Source: Phenylobacterium sp.
GTDB lineage: Bacteria; Pseudomonadota; Alphaproteobacteria; Caulobacterales; Caulobacteraceae
NCBI RefSeq assembly: GCF_022402485.1
Contig: NZ_JAKRSA010000018.1
Location: forward strand, 124,001-188,000
Length of the DNA: 64,000 nt
Direction of reading: 5' to 3'
Position numbers and translations under genes: made by a program. The notes under the pieces are model-generated. The model worked only from the letters and a program-made list of their open reading frames with translations. It had not been told where the DNA came from and ran no database searches. Positions 43,240 through 52,857 of this stretch are shown here, in pieces. Position 1 is the first letter of the stretch. Every line of letters begins with the position of its first letter.

Positions 43240-43731
43240 CTAGACGAGGCCGGAGGCCGAGACCCGTCGCTCAAGTTCCTCGACCAGGATCTTGCCGACC
43301 GGGTGGCTGTCGGTCTTGATGCCGTCGCGGACCGCAGCCTTGATGCCGTCGATGTGTGCATCGATCAGGACCATGGGCGCTTCCATGCGCTTGTCCTTGT
43401 CGTCGATCAGCTTGCACAAGGAGCCGGCCATGCGGGTGATCAGCGGGAACTCATAGGTCGTGCCCAATCCCTTCAGGTCATGGACCCGAAGATAGAGAGT
43501 CTCCAGAGTCTCGGGCGTGGCACCCTCTGTCCTGACCACCTGACGGGCGGCTTCCAGTTTGGTGACTTCGTCCTGCAGCCAAGCGGCGAAGTTCCCTGAG
43601 AGGCTTTTAATCGCAGCTTCAGCCTTGGCGATCGCGCTGGCGTCGACGGCACCAAAACGCCCTCCGACCTTCATGCGAAGCGTATTGGGAACCTGGATCA
43701 CTTGACCCGTACTCTGCTGACTCACTGCCAT
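43240..43731 (-). CDS. HPt-domain phosphotransfer protein
   Basis: A 163-residue protein from ATG 43731, preceded by GAGGAG. The phosphoacceptor is His84 in LRVHDLKGLG, with Lys87 and Gly88 as in HPt domains. The flanks (VIQVPNTLRMKVGG; ITRMAGSLCKLIDDKDKRME) form the helical bundle. It would carry phosphate between hybrid kinases and a response regulator. Two hybrid kinases in this window (28643 and 39296) lack a partner. Its stop faces the NUDIX stop. Confidence 0.88.
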   Translation of the reverse strand: MAVSQQSTGQVIQVPNTLRMKVGGRFGAVDASAIAKAEAAIKSLSGNFAAWLQDEVTKLEAARQVVRTEGATPETLETLYLRVHDLKGLGTTYEFPLITRMAGSLCKLIDDKDKRMEAPMVLIDAHIDGIKAAVRDGIKTDSHPVGKILVEELERRVSASGLV

Positions 43732-43795
43732 CTCCTCTTGGGATGAGTGCAACCGATTCTAGTCAGGACACCTTAACAACGCATGAGGCGGAGTC

Positions 43796-44578
43796 TCAGG
43801 CTGAAAACTGTTCTGCCAGGACCCGCTCTTCCAGGCTGCGGCCGGCGTCGAACAGCATGACTAGGCTGATGTCGCGGTTCTCAGCGACGTGCACTTCCAG
43901 AACATCGCGGACCTCGAAATTGTCAGCGACGGCGCTCACCGGCCGTTTATCGGCTTCCATGACCTCGAAACTGACCCGGGCGGCATGGGAAAGCAGTGCG
44001 CCGCGCCAGCGCCGGGGCCTGAACGCGCTGATCGGCGTCAGGGCCATGACCTTGGCGTCCAGGGGAATGATCGGTCCGTGCGCTGAGAGATTATAGGCCG
44101 TCGAACCGGCGGGCGTCGCCACCAGGGCCCCGTCGCAGGACAGTTCCCCAAGGCGCACCTTACCGTCCACCGAGATCCGCAGCTTGGCGGTCTGGCGGGT
44201 CTGGCGCAGCAGCGACACTTCATTGATCGCCAGCGCCCGATGCTGCCGGCGGCGGGAATCCACGGCCACCATGCTCAAGGGGTGGATTAGGGCGCGTTCA
44301 GCGGCGTTGATCCGGTCAAGCAGGTCATCGGGGCTGTATTCGTTCATCAGGAAACCCACCGAGCCCCGGTTCATCCCATAGATCGGCTTAGGTGCGCCCA
44401 TGTTCCCATGCAGGGTCTCCAGCATGAAGCCATCCCCCCCCAGGGCGACGATGACCTGGGCCTGATCCTGCGGCACCTGGCCGTAGCGGGCAGTCAGGAT
44501 CTGGAGGGCGTCCTGCGCCTCTGGCCGGTCGCTGGCGGCGAAAGCAATGCGGGTCACGAAGGGCTCAGCTCTGAACAT
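43796..44578 (-). CDS. nadK: NAD kinase
   Basis: A 260-residue NAD kinase that phosphorylates NAD to NADP. The catalytic GGDG motif is at 47-50 ([17 protein letters not shown]), followed by [15 protein letters not shown] and the conserved NE in [29 protein letters not shown] sequence follows as the family nucleotide loop. Length is normal. It lies between the HPt and DUF2336 B genes; all three run leftward. Confidence 0.95.
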   Translation of the reverse strand: MFRAEPFVTRIAFAASDRPEAQDALQILTARYGQVPQDQAQVIVALGGDGFMLETLHGNMGAPKPIYGMNRGSVGFLMNEYSPDDLLDRINAAERALIHPLSMVAVDSRRRQHRALAINEVSLLRQTRQTAKLRISVDGKVRLGELSCDGALVATPAGSTAYNLSAHGPIIPLDAKVMALTPISAFRPRRWRGALLSHAARVSFEVMEADKRPVSAVADNFEVRDVLEVHVAENRDISLVMLFDAGRSLEERVLAEQFSA

Positions 44579-44647
44579 GGGCGGTCAAAAGCCGACAGGG
44601 CGTCCCGGTTGTCAAACGCCGATCGCACAAGGCTCGCCGTCGGGCGT

Positions 44648-45781
44648 TCAGGTGCCCCGTGGCGCCAAGGCACTGCGGAAGGCCCGGGCCGCCAGATCCG
44701 GCGCGAAGGGGCCAAAGGCGGCCATGGCCCGTCGGTCGCCTTCGGCTCCGCCACCGGGCTTGCCGCCATTGAGATTGCGCACGAGCTCGAGGATGGTGGG
44801 AAAGGCGCTGCGATCGAAGTTTACCGCAGCGCAGGCCAGGGCCAGGTGCTCTGGCTGTTCACTGTCCATGGCCTTGCGGACCATGGCTTCAGGGAAATCA
44901 CCCAGGGTGGCCAGGGCGCCCACAAATAGTGACAGTCTGCCCTCCTGGAGCGCGCGGAGCAGATAGCCCGGCCGCAACTGCCCAGCCCCCACCAGCTTGG
45001 CGATGAGCCTTTGCTCCATCTCCTCGCGTTCGCCGTCCTGCTGCCAGACGATGGCGTCGGCAAAGCGGCCGGTGCCTTTGTGGCCGGCATGGGCCTCGGC
45101 CACAGCGGCGCCGAGGGTTGAGTCCAGGGCTTCGGTGTCCAGTCGGAAGCGGCTGGCGATGGCCTGCCGCAGGGCCTGGCCGACCCAGACATAGAGTTGC
45201 AGCGCCAGGTCCTCGGTGAGTTCCGGGCGGCGCACCAGTGGCGATCGCAAAGCCGCCACCCTTCGGGCGGCCGTAACCAGCTCCCCCACATGCTCAGCGC
45301 TGAGGTGGGTCTGCACATTGCCGGCCAGGGCCGTCATGACGGCGGGCTCGCCTTGCTTCAGAATTTCCGAGACCACCGGACTTGTCAGGCCAGGCCGGCG
45401 GGCCACTTCGATCTGATGCTCCACCGTAGCTTCGATAAGAAGCCGGATCAGTTCATGGTCATCGAGCAGCGGGCTGGAGGCGATGATCGGGCGGGCGATC
45501 TCGATGTCGTCCAGGGCCAGGACATTGATCAGTGCAATCGGCGCCCAGTCGACAGGGGCCAGCTTTTCGGCCAAGCGACGCCGGATGTCCCGCTCGGCCT
45601 CAACCACCAGGCTCATGAAAATGGAGTTCAGCAGGTCCTGCACCGCCGGGGCGGACATGATTTCCACGCTGTCGGCGGCACCGCAAAGGTCAGCTACGGC
45701 CAGAAGCAGTCGCTCTCGATCGCCAGGTGTCCGACTCCTGGCGAGACTGAGGATCTCTTCTGTTCGCGCAACCACGCTCAA
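44648..45781 (-). CDS. DUF2336 protein B
   Basis: A 377-residue DUF2336 protein. The start is TTG 45781 or GTG 45775; the N-terminus TEEILSLARSRTPGDRERLL matches the family opening. Repeats LDDIEIARPIIASSPLLDDH and HELIRLLIEATVEHQIEVAR align with those of DUF2336 A, indicating paralogy. It is on the opposite strand from A, with the two genes at the outer edges of a convergent cluster. Function unknown; helical scaffold is likely. Confidence 0.83.
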   Translation of the reverse strand: MSVVARTEEILSLARSRTPGDRERLLLAVADLCGAADSVEIMSAPAVQDLLNSIFMSLVVEAERDIRRRLAEKLAPVDWAPIALINVLALDDIEIARPIIASSPLLDDHELIRLLIEATVEHQIEVARRPGLTSPVVSEILKQGEPAVMTALAGNVQTHLSAEHVGELVTAARRVAALRSPLVRRPELTEDLALQLYVWVGQALRQAIASRFRLDTEALDSTLGAAVAEAHAGHKGTGRFADAIVWQQDGEREEMEQRLIAKLVGAGQLRPGYLLRALQEGRLSLFVGALATLGDFPEAMVRKAMDSEQPEHLALACAAVNFDRSAFPTILELVRNLNGGKPGGGAEGDRRAMAAFGPFAPDLAARAFRSALAPRGT

Positions 45782-45903
45782 GGCGATCTCCAGAATCGAC
45801 GCTTACTGCAGGCTAGACTGACCCTGGCACATGAAAACATGCTTAAACGCCGTTGACCCACATTGTCGCAGGTGTCGCCTCGGGGCGTCAGGAGGAGATT
45901 GAG

Positions 45904-47400
45904 ATGTCAGCCCCCCTAATCCTCGCCCTGGACCAGGGTACGACGAGCACCCGGGCCATTCTGTTTGATCTGGCGGGTAAGGCCCTGGGCGAGGCGGCCG
46001 AACCCCTGGCGCAACACTATCCCGCCGATGGCTGGGTCGAACACGACGCGACAGAGATATTCCAGGCCGCGCTTAAGGTCATGAGGCGGGCCGTGGCCGC
46101 GGCCGGTCATAGCCTTGAGGATGTGGCCACCATCGGGATCACCAACCAGCGCGAGACCATTGTCCTCTGGGACCGGACGACGGGGGAGCCGGTTCACAGG
46201 GCGGTGGTCTGGCAGGATCGCCGCACCGCTGCGGTTTGTGAGGGCCTCCGCGCTCAGGGGGCAGAAGACCGCGTCACCGACATCACGGGCCTCCTGATCG
46301 ATCCCTACTTCAGTGGCACAAAGCTGGCTTGGCTGCTGGACCACGTCCCCGACGCAAGACGGCGTGCAGAGGCCGGCGAGCTTCTGGCCGGCACCATAGA
46401 CACCTGGCTCATCTGGAAGCTGACCGGCGGTGCGTCCCATGTGACCGACGCCACCAATGCCTCGCGCACCCTGCTCTTTGACATCCATGCCCAGACCTGG
46501 TCGGCGCCCATGCTGGAGCTGTTCCAGGTCCCCCGCGCGGTCCTGCCGGAGGTTCGCGATTGTGCGGGGCTGTTTGGCCAAACAGTTCCAGAGTTGCTGG
46601 GGCGATCCATCCCGATCTGCGGCGTGGCCGGTGACCAGCAGGCCGCGCTGATGGGGCAGGGCTGTATCGCGCCTGGCCAGATGAAGGCCACCTACGGCAC
46701 AGGCTGCTTCTTGCTGGTCAATACGGGGGCCGCTGCCCCGCGGTCGCGGGCCAGGCTGCTGACGACGGTGGCCGCCCGGATCAATGGTCAGACCACCTAT
46801 GCCTTGGAAGGTGCGATCTTCATTGCCGGTGCCGCCATTGGCTGGCTGGTGGAGGGGCTGGGCGTCGAGGGGCCAGCCCAGGCCGAGGCCCTGGCCCGGC
46901 AGGCCCGGCCGGGGAACGGCGTGGTCCTGGTGCCGGCCTTTACAGGCTTAGGTGCCCCCTGGTGGGACGCCGAGGCGCGCGGTGCGCTGATGGGCCTGAC
47001 CCGGGATGCCGGCCTCGCCGAGATCGCCCTGGCCGCCTATGACGCCTGCGCCTACCAGACCGCCGACCTGATCGAGGCCATGATGTCCGACGCGCCGGAG
47101 GCCTTTGGCGCAGGATCTGAGTTGCGTATCGACGGGGGCATGTCCCGCAGCCCCTGGTTTGCCCAGCGGCTGGCCGACCTCACCGGACAAAGAGTGGCCC
47201 GCGCCAGCTACGAGGAGACCACCGCCCTGGGCGCGGCCCTGTTTGCCGGCGTGGGCGCAGGCCTCTATGCCGATGTGGCCGCCGCCGCCGCCGCGCGTCC
47301 CACGACTGAAGCCGCCGACCCGACGCTGGTACCGGCAGAGCGGCAAGTTGGACAAAGTCGCTGGCGGGACGCGGTACGCCGGGTCCTGAGCCACGCCTGA
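45904..47400 (+). CDS. glpK: Glycerol kinase
   Basis: A 498-residue FGGY-family kinase phosphorylating glycerol. The start ATG 45904 follows GGAGGAGATTGAG. LALDQGTTSTRAILFDLAG (phosphate loop), ITNQRETIVLWDRTTGEPVH, GVAGDQQAALMGQGC, and the FGGY signatures are present. The length is canonical. No glpF or glpD is adjacent, so glycerol uptake would rely on other loci or diffusion. Confidence 0.95.
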   Translation: MSAPLILALDQGTTSTRAILFDLAGKALGEAAEPLAQHYPADGWVEHDATEIFQAALKVMRRAVAAAGHSLEDVATIGITNQRETIVLWDRTTGEPVHRAVVWQDRRTAAVCEGLRAQGAEDRVTDITGLLIDPYFSGTKLAWLLDHVPDARRRAEAGELLAGTIDTWLIWKLTGGASHVTDATNASRTLLFDIHAQTWSAPMLELFQVPRAVLPEVRDCAGLFGQTVPELLGRSIPICGVAGDQQAALMGQGCIAPGQMKATYGTGCFLLVNTGAAAPRSRARLLTTVAARINGQTTYALEGAIFIAGAAIGWLVEGLGVEGPAQAEALARQARPGNGVVLVPAFTGLGAPWWDAEARGALMGLTRDAGLAEIALAAYDACAYQTADLIEAMMSDAPEAFGAGSELRIDGGMSRSPWFAQRLADLTGQRVARASYEETTALGAALFAGVGAGLYADVAAAAAARPTTEAADPTLVPAERQVGQSRWRDAVRRVLSHA

Positions 47401-47474
47401 AGGCCGCAGCCCTTGACGATCGTCGACGCTGGGGAGAGTTTATCCCCGAAAAACAAGAACCAAGGGAGGCCGCC

Positions 47475-48245
47475 ATGGCCGATGGATCAGCAGGCGTTAT
47501 CACATCGCTTCAGGGCAAGGTCAGCGCCGAGGAGTGGCAGGCTCGGGTTGAGCTGGCCGCCCTCTACCGTCTGGTCGCCCTGCATGGCTGGGATGACCTG
47601 ATCTACACCCACATTTCGGCGCGGATTCCCGGCCCGGAACACCACTTTCTGATCAATCCCTACGGAATGCTGTTCGAGGAGATCACCGCCTCGTCTCTGG
47701 TCAAGATCGACCTGTCGGGCAACATCCTCCAGGACACCCCTTACTTCATCAATCCGGCGGGCTTCACCATCCACTCGGCCATCCATGAGGCCCGGGAGGA
47801 CGCCAAGTTCGTGATGCACCTGCATTCGGATCAGGGGGTTGCGGTCGCCGCCCAGAAAGAGGGCCTGCTGCCCCTGTCGCAGCATGCCCTGATCGTTCTG
47901 CCGCGGCTGGCCTATCATGACTATGAGGGGATTGCCCTGAACCTGGACGAGCGTGAGCGTCTGGTGGCTGACATCGGCGACAAGACCCTGATGCTGCTGC
48001 GTAATCACGGCACCCTGTCGGTGGGGGATTCCGCTGCCGACTGCTGGATTGGCATGTTCTACCTCGAGCGCGCCTGCAAGCAGCAGGTGATGGCCCTGTC
48101 GGCTGGTCGGGAGAATGTGCTGTTCGCCCCCGAAGCCGCCCAGGCCGAGGTGAAGTCCCAGGTGGCCCGCGGTATTGGCGGTAAGCTCGCCTGGCCGGGC
48201 TGCCTGCGGCGCCTGGATCGTGAGTCGCCGGGTTACGACGGCTGA
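47475..48245 (+). CDS. Class II aldolase/adducin family protein
   Basis: A 256-residue protein of the class II aldolase fold. RVELAALYRLVALHGWDDLI opens the domain; the metal site is FVMHLHSDQGVAVAAQ with two histidines and LMLLRNHGTLSVGDS with a third. The catalytic residue usually between HLHSD and NHG is not certain. Physiological substrate could be L-fuculose-like sugar phosphate or an unrelated compound; adducin-type members are often noncatalytic. The ATG follows GGGAGG. Confidence 0.85.
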   Translation: MADGSAGVITSLQGKVSAEEWQARVELAALYRLVALHGWDDLIYTHISARIPGPEHHFLINPYGMLFEEITASSLVKIDLSGNILQDTPYFINPAGFTIHSAIHEAREDAKFVMHLHSDQGVAVAAQKEGLLPLSQHALIVLPRLAYHDYEGIALNLDERERLVADIGDKTLMLLRNHGTLSVGDSAADCWIGMFYLERACKQQVMALSAGRENVLFAPEAAQAEVKSQVARGIGGKLAWPGCLRRLDRESPGYDG

Positions 48246-48349
48246 GGTCCAGGACAGGCGCTGGTGTGAGCGCCAGCGCCCCAGTCCGCCAATTTCATGG
48301 GCGACGGGGTGCATCTTTTGCGGCACCGCGCCCGAATATCCAACCAGAG

Positions 48350-48381
48350 GGCCATACGTTTCCGCTGCGCAACGTATGGCC
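48350..48381. promoter_or_regulatory. Perfect inverted repeat before RND genes
   Basis: GGCCATACGTT (48350-48360) and AACGTATGGCC (48371-48381) are perfect 11-bp arms with a ten-base spacer. No T-run follows, so it is an operator or RNA hairpin rather than an obvious terminator. It lies 100 bases upstream of the adaptor start and 105 after the aldolase stop. Confidence 0.55.
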
Positions 48382-48480
48382 ATCGTTGCGTCATGAGACT
48401 CGGCCTATCCCTTACGGCTGAGATTCTGTGCCCATGTTCCTCCTTTTCACGCTCCCCCCGCCGGAGCGACGGAGCCCGCT

Positions 48481-49641
48481 TTGCTGAGACGCCATTTTTT
48501 CCTCGTCAGCGCGCTCGTCGTGCTGGGTCTCATGGTCATTGTCGGGGGCGTGATCATGGGCTTTGGTGGCAGTGAAGCCAAAGGCGGGGGGCCTGGTGGT
48601 CCAGGGGGGCGCGGTGGCCCAGGCGGTCCAGGGGGTGGCGGCGTTCCCGTGGCGGCGACCCTTGTTCAAACCTGGACGTTCAATGACGCGGTGGAGCTCA
48701 TCGGGGTCGCCAAGGGCCGGCAGTCGGTCACCCTGACGGCAGCGGCCACGCAGCTTGTGGACCGTGTCCGGTTCACCGATGGCCAGTATGTGGCCCAGGG
48801 CGCGATCCTTGTGGAACTCAAGGACGCCGAACAGAACGCTGGCGTCGAGCAGGCGCGGGCGCGACTGGCCCAGGCCGAACGGACCCTGGAGCGCTGGCGC
48901 ACCCTGGCTGATCAGGGGTTCGCCTCCAAGGCCGCTGTAGATCAGCACGAGGCGGCATTTCTTACGGCCCAGGCCGATGTGTCTGCGGCTGAGGCCCGCC
49001 GCGGGGATCGGCTGATCCGCGCCCCGTTTGCGGGCGTGGTGGGCCTGACCGACATTGCCCCTGGTGCCCTGGTCAATCCTGGCTCGGCGATCGTCACCCT
49101 GGATGACCTGTCCTCGGTCCGTGTCGATTTCCAGGTGCCGGAACGCTACCTGTCTGGATTGTCAGCGGGCCAGACCCTCAGCGCTCGGACCGACGTCTAT
49201 CCCGACCGCGTGATCATGGGCCGGATCGACACCCTCGACACGCGCGTAGATGAGGCCACCCGCGCCATCACTGCCCGGGCGATCTTCCCCAATCCGGACC
49301 GGCAGCTGAAGCCGGGTATGATGGTTCGCGTCACCTTGTCCCGCGGCAACCGTCAGGGCCTGGCGGTCCCGGAGGCGGCGATTTCGGTGCTAGGGTCGTC
49401 CTCCTCTGTGTTCGTGATCGCTCAGGAGGGCGGCGCAGCCCGGGCTGAACAGCGGCCTGTGGTGGTGGGGTCCCGTCAGGATGGTTTTGTTGAGGTCCGC
49501 GAGGGCCTCGCAGCCGGCGACCGGATCATCGCCAACGGCGTCAACAAGGTCACCGGTGGACAGCCAGTCAGGGTGGCTGAAACCCTCGACGCTGCCGATG
49601 TCGCCCGGGTCAAACCTGCGAGCGATCGGCCAGGCGCATGA
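48481..49641 (+). CDS. RND efflux periplasmic adaptor
   Basis: A 386-residue membrane fusion protein starting at TTG 48481. The N-terminus has a membrane anchor (LVVLGLMVIVGGVIMGFGG). A striking Gly/Pro linker follows (residues 37-54). Then come the paired lipoyl halves (LVDRVRFTDGQYVAQGAILV; RAPFAGVVGLTDIAPGALVN), helical hairpin between them, and beta-barrel and MP domains (LKPGMMVRVTLSRGNR). It bridges inner-membrane permease and outer-membrane channel. It overlaps the permease start by four bases. No outer-membrane TolC-like gene is adjacent. Confidence 0.92.
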   Translation: MLRRHFFLVSALVVLGLMVIVGGVIMGFGGSEAKGGGPGGPGGRGGPGGPGGGGVPVAATLVQTWTFNDAVELIGVAKGRQSVTLTAAATQLVDRVRFTDGQYVAQGAILVELKDAEQNAGVEQARARLAQAERTLERWRTLADQGFASKAAVDQHEAAFLTAQADVSAAEARRGDRLIRAPFAGVVGLTDIAPGALVNPGSAIVTLDDLSSVRVDFQVPERYLSGLSAGQTLSARTDVYPDRVIMGRIDTLDTRVDEATRAITARAIFPNPDRQLKPGMMVRVTLSRGNRQGLAVPEAAISVLGSSSSVFVIAQEGGAARAEQRPVVVGSRQDGFVEVREGLAAGDRIIANGVNKVTGGQPVRVAETLDAADVARVKPASDRPGA

Positions 49642-52600
49642 CCCTCTCAGACCTTTCCGTTCGCCGGCCCGTTTTCGCCGCCGTCGCCTCCATCATCCTC
49701 TGCGTGGTGGGGCTGGCCTCGTTCACCCAACTGACCGTCCGGGAGCTTCCGGCGGTTGATCCGCCGGTGATCTCGATCAGCACCGACTATCGGGGTGCCT
49801 CTTCTGAGGTGATCGAGGAGCGGATCACAGAGGTCATTGAGCGGCAGGTCGCCGGCATCGAGGGCGTCGATCGGATGACCTCAGGCTCCCGGGACGGCGC
49901 ATCGCGGATCAATATTCAGTTCAAGCTCAGCCGCGACCTGGATGCAGCCGCCAATGATGTGCGCGACGCGGTGTCACGGGTCTCGGCGAACTTGCCCCTG
50001 CAGGCCGACCCGCCACAGATCCGCAAGGCCGATGCTGATGCTCAGCCGATCATTTTCCTGGCCCTGTCGTCGACCACCCTCAACCGCCTGCAACTGACCG
50101 ACTATGCCAATCGCTATCTGGTGGAGCGGATCTCCACCGTGCCGGGGGTGGCCCAGGTCGGGGTCAGTGGGGCGCAGAACTATGCCATGCGCATCTGGCT
50201 CGATCCCCAGGCCATGGCGGCCCGGGGCATCACAGTCAACGATGTCGAGACTGCCCTCAACGCGCAGAATCTGGAACTTCCGGCCGGCTCACTGGAGGCG
50301 GCGGCCAAGGATTTCACCATCCGCGTGGCGCGGGGCTACAGCACGCCCGAGGAGTTTGCGGATCTGCCCGTGCGCACCAGCGGCCAGGGCGGGTACGTCA
50401 CCCGGCTCGGCGATATCGCCCGGGTTTCCGAGGAGGCCGACGAGCGCCGGCGGCTGTTCCGTTCCAATGGCCGCGACCAGGTTGGCATTCCTGTCACCCG
50501 CCAGTCTCAGGCCAATGACCTCGAGATTTCCGACGGCATCCGCGCCATCCTGCCAGAGCTGAACCGCGGGCTGCCCGAGGGCACCCAGCTGGATGTGGCC
50601 GTGGACTTCACCATCTTCACCCGGCATGCCCTGGAGGAGGTCTGGTACACCATGGCCATCTGCCTGGCCGTGGTCGGGCTGGTGAACTTCATCTTCCTGG
50701 GCACCTGGCGGGCAGCGATCATTCCCACAGTGGTCGCCCCTATCTGTATCCTTTCAAGCTTCATCATCCTGGCCCCCCTGGGGTTCTCCTTGAACCTGCT
50801 GACCCTGCTGGCCCTGGTGCTGGCCATCGGTCTGGTGGTGGATGACGCCATTGTGGTGGTGGAAAATATTCAGAGGCGGATCGACGAGGGCGAGCCTGCG
50901 CCTGTGGCGGCCCAACGGGGAACGCGGCAGGTGTTCTTCGCCGTGGTGGCCACCACCATCGTGCTGATCTCGGTCTTTGCGCCGCTGATGTTCCTGCCGG
51001 GCTATATCGGCCGGCTGTTTGTGGAACTGGCAGTGGCCATCGCCGCAGCCGTGGCCTTCTCGTCTCTCCTGGCACTGAGCCTCTCGCCCATGCTGGCCTC
51101 CCTGCTGCTGCGTCCGGCCCGGGGCCAGGGGTGGATGGCGCGGACGGTGGACAATGCCATGGTCCGGCTGCGCAACTCCTACCACGCGTCCCTGGAGTTC
51201 TTGCTCGGGCGCCGCTTTGTGGGCTGGTTCACCGGCGGCCTGGTGGTGGTTCTAGCCTTCGCAGCCTTTGGATTGTTCCAATACCTGCCCAGCGAGCTGG
51301 TGCCGGAGGAGGATCGAGGTCGGGTCGATATCAATATCTCCGGACCTGAAGGCGCGGGTTACGACTACACATTTGAGGCGGCCCAGAAGATCGAAGCCCG
51401 GCTCATGGAGCTCTACGAAGAGGGCACGGTGTCCCGTTACCTGATCTCGATGCCGCGGTTTGGCAGCAGCCAGTTCAATACCGGCAGCGCCAATGTGAAC
51501 GTGGCCGAGGGGCCTGACGCCATGGATTCCAACGCCCTGGCGGCCCAGCTCAACAGGGAGTTCTCCGGAATAACAGCGGTCAGGGCCACGGCCTTCGTTC
51601 GCCCGGCGCTGCGCGGTACGGAAGGCAACAGCGTTGATCTGGTGGCCATCGGGGCTGACTACGACCAGATCGCGGCCTGGCTGCGGCCGATCCAGGCCGC
51701 AGCGGAAAACAATCCGGGGCTAACCCGTGTGCGCGTCGACTATGAGCCGACCTCGCCGCGCCTGCTGGTGACCATCAACCGGGAGCAAGCGGCGGCGTTG
51801 GGGGTTTCAACCCAGGCCGTGGGGCGGGCCCTTGAGACCATGTTCGGATCTCGGCGGGTGACGACCTATATCCGTGAGGGGCGAGAGTACGATGTCATCC
51901 TTCAGACCGACCGCGAGCAACGGGAAAGTCAGGAAGACCTGAACAACCTCTATGTGCGTTCGGAGTCTGGTGCTGTGATCCCCCTGGCTTCGGTGGTGAC
52001 GACCGAGGTGCGAGGCGATACGCCGGATCGGGAGCGGACAGATCGCTCCCGCTCGGTCGACCTCACCGCCCAGCTCAATCCGGGTTATACGATTGGCGAG
52101 GCCATAGCCTTCTTCGAGGCCGAGGTGGCCAAGCAGCCTGGCGGGGTCAGCGTCCTGTGGGGCGGCGGGGCGCGAGACTATCTGGAGGCCGGAGATGCCG
52201 TCGGCCTGGCGTTTGCCATGGCTCTTCTGCTGGTGTTCCTGGTTCTGGCGGCTCAGTTTGAAAGCTGGATCCATCCTGGGGTGATCATGCTCACCGTGCC
52301 GGTGGCGGCCGTCGGCGGGCTGTTTGGGCTATTGGTCGCGGACTCGACCATCAATACCTACAGTCAGATCGGATTGATCATCCTGGTGGGTATCGCCGCC
52401 AAGAACGGCATTCTGATCGTCGAGTTCGCCAATCAGCTTCGTGATCAGGGTCTATCGATCCGCGAGGCGGTGATCGAAGCCTCGACCTTGCGGCTGCGGC
52501 CGATCATCATGACCTCGATCTCTGCGGCGGCGGGGTCTGTGCCTCTGATCGTCTGGGGCGGGGCCGGAGGGGAGGCCAGGCAGACCATCGGCGTGGTCAT

Positions 52601-52760
52601 CTTCTTCGGGGCGATCTTCGCCACCTTGCTGACCCTGTTCATCGTGCCGATTTTCTACAACCTGCTGGCCAGGTTCACGAAGTCACCAGACCACATGGCC
52701 CGTCGGATCGACGCCTTTGAGGAAGCTGAGCAGGCGCGGGTCGCCAACGCCGCCGAATAG
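49638..52760 (+). CDS. RND efflux permease (AcrB/HAE1 family)
   Basis: A 1040-residue inner-membrane pump of the HAE-1 type. TM1 is VFAAVASIILCVVGLASF; the proton-relay pair Asp402-Asp403 lies in IGLVVDDAIVVVENIQRR. Twelve membrane segments and two large periplasmic loops are inferred from length and hydrophobic pattern. IINVGIAAKNGILIVEFANQ-like sequence in the C-half carries the conserved Lys. Substrate cannot be told. A strong terminator follows. Confidence 0.95.
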   Translation: MTLSDLSVRRPVFAAVASIILCVVGLASFTQLTVRELPAVDPPVISISTDYRGASSEVIEERITEVIERQVAGIEGVDRMTSGSRDGASRINIQFKLSRDLDAAANDVRDAVSRVSANLPLQADPPQIRKADADAQPIIFLALSSTTLNRLQLTDYANRYLVERISTVPGVAQVGVSGAQNYAMRIWLDPQAMAARGITVNDVETALNAQNLELPAGSLEAAAKDFTIRVARGYSTPEEFADLPVRTSGQGGYVTRLGDIARVSEEADERRRLFRSNGRDQVGIPVTRQSQANDLEISDGIRAILPELNRGLPEGTQLDVAVDFTIFTRHALEEVWYTMAICLAVVGLVNFIFLGTWRAAIIPTVVAPICILSSFIILAPLGFSLNLLTLLALVLAIGLVVDDAIVVVENIQRRIDEGEPAPVAAQRGTRQVFFAVVATTIVLISVFAPLMFLPGYIGRLFVELAVAIAAAVAFSSLLALSLSPMLASLLLRPARGQGWMARTVDNAMVRLRNSYHASLEFLLGRRFVGWFTGGLVVVLAFAAFGLFQYLPSELVPEEDRGRVDINISGPEGAGYDYTFEAAQKIEARLMELYEEGTVSRYLISMPRFGSSQFNTGSANVNVAEGPDAMDSNALAAQLNREFSGITAVRATAFVRPALRGTEGNSVDLVAIGADYDQIAAWLRPIQAAAENNPGLTRVRVDYEPTSPRLLVTINREQAAALGVSTQAVGRALETMFGSRRVTTYIREGREYDVILQTDREQRESQEDLNNLYVRSESGAVIPLASVVTTEVRGDTPDRERTDRSRSVDLTAQLNPGYTIGEAIAFFEAEVAKQPGGVSVLWGGGARDYLEAGDAVGLAFAMALLLVFLVLAAQFESWIHPGVIMLTVPVAAVGGLFGLLVADSTINTYSQIGLIILVGIAAKNGILIVEFANQLRDQGLSIREAVIEASTLRLRPIIMTSISAAAGSVPLIVWGGAGGEARQTIGVVIFFGAIFATLLTLFIVPIFYNLLARFTKSPDHMARRIDAFEEAEQARVANAAE

Positions 52761-52783
52761 GCGCTCGCCCCGCGCGGCAAAAG

Positions 52784-52815
52784 AAAGGCCTTCCTCCAGC
52801 TGGAGGAAGGCCCTT
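52784..52815. terminator. Bidirectional terminator after RND permease
   Basis: GGCCTTCCTCCA (52787-52798) and TGGAGGAAGGCC (52801-52812) form a perfect 12-bp stem with a two-base loop. AAA flanks the left and CTTT the right, so it serves the convergent permease and cytochrome genes. Confidence 0.92.
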
Positions 52816-52857
52816 TCGCCTGAGTGTTGCGGGCTTCTCGCCGGGGCGGCTTGGCGA

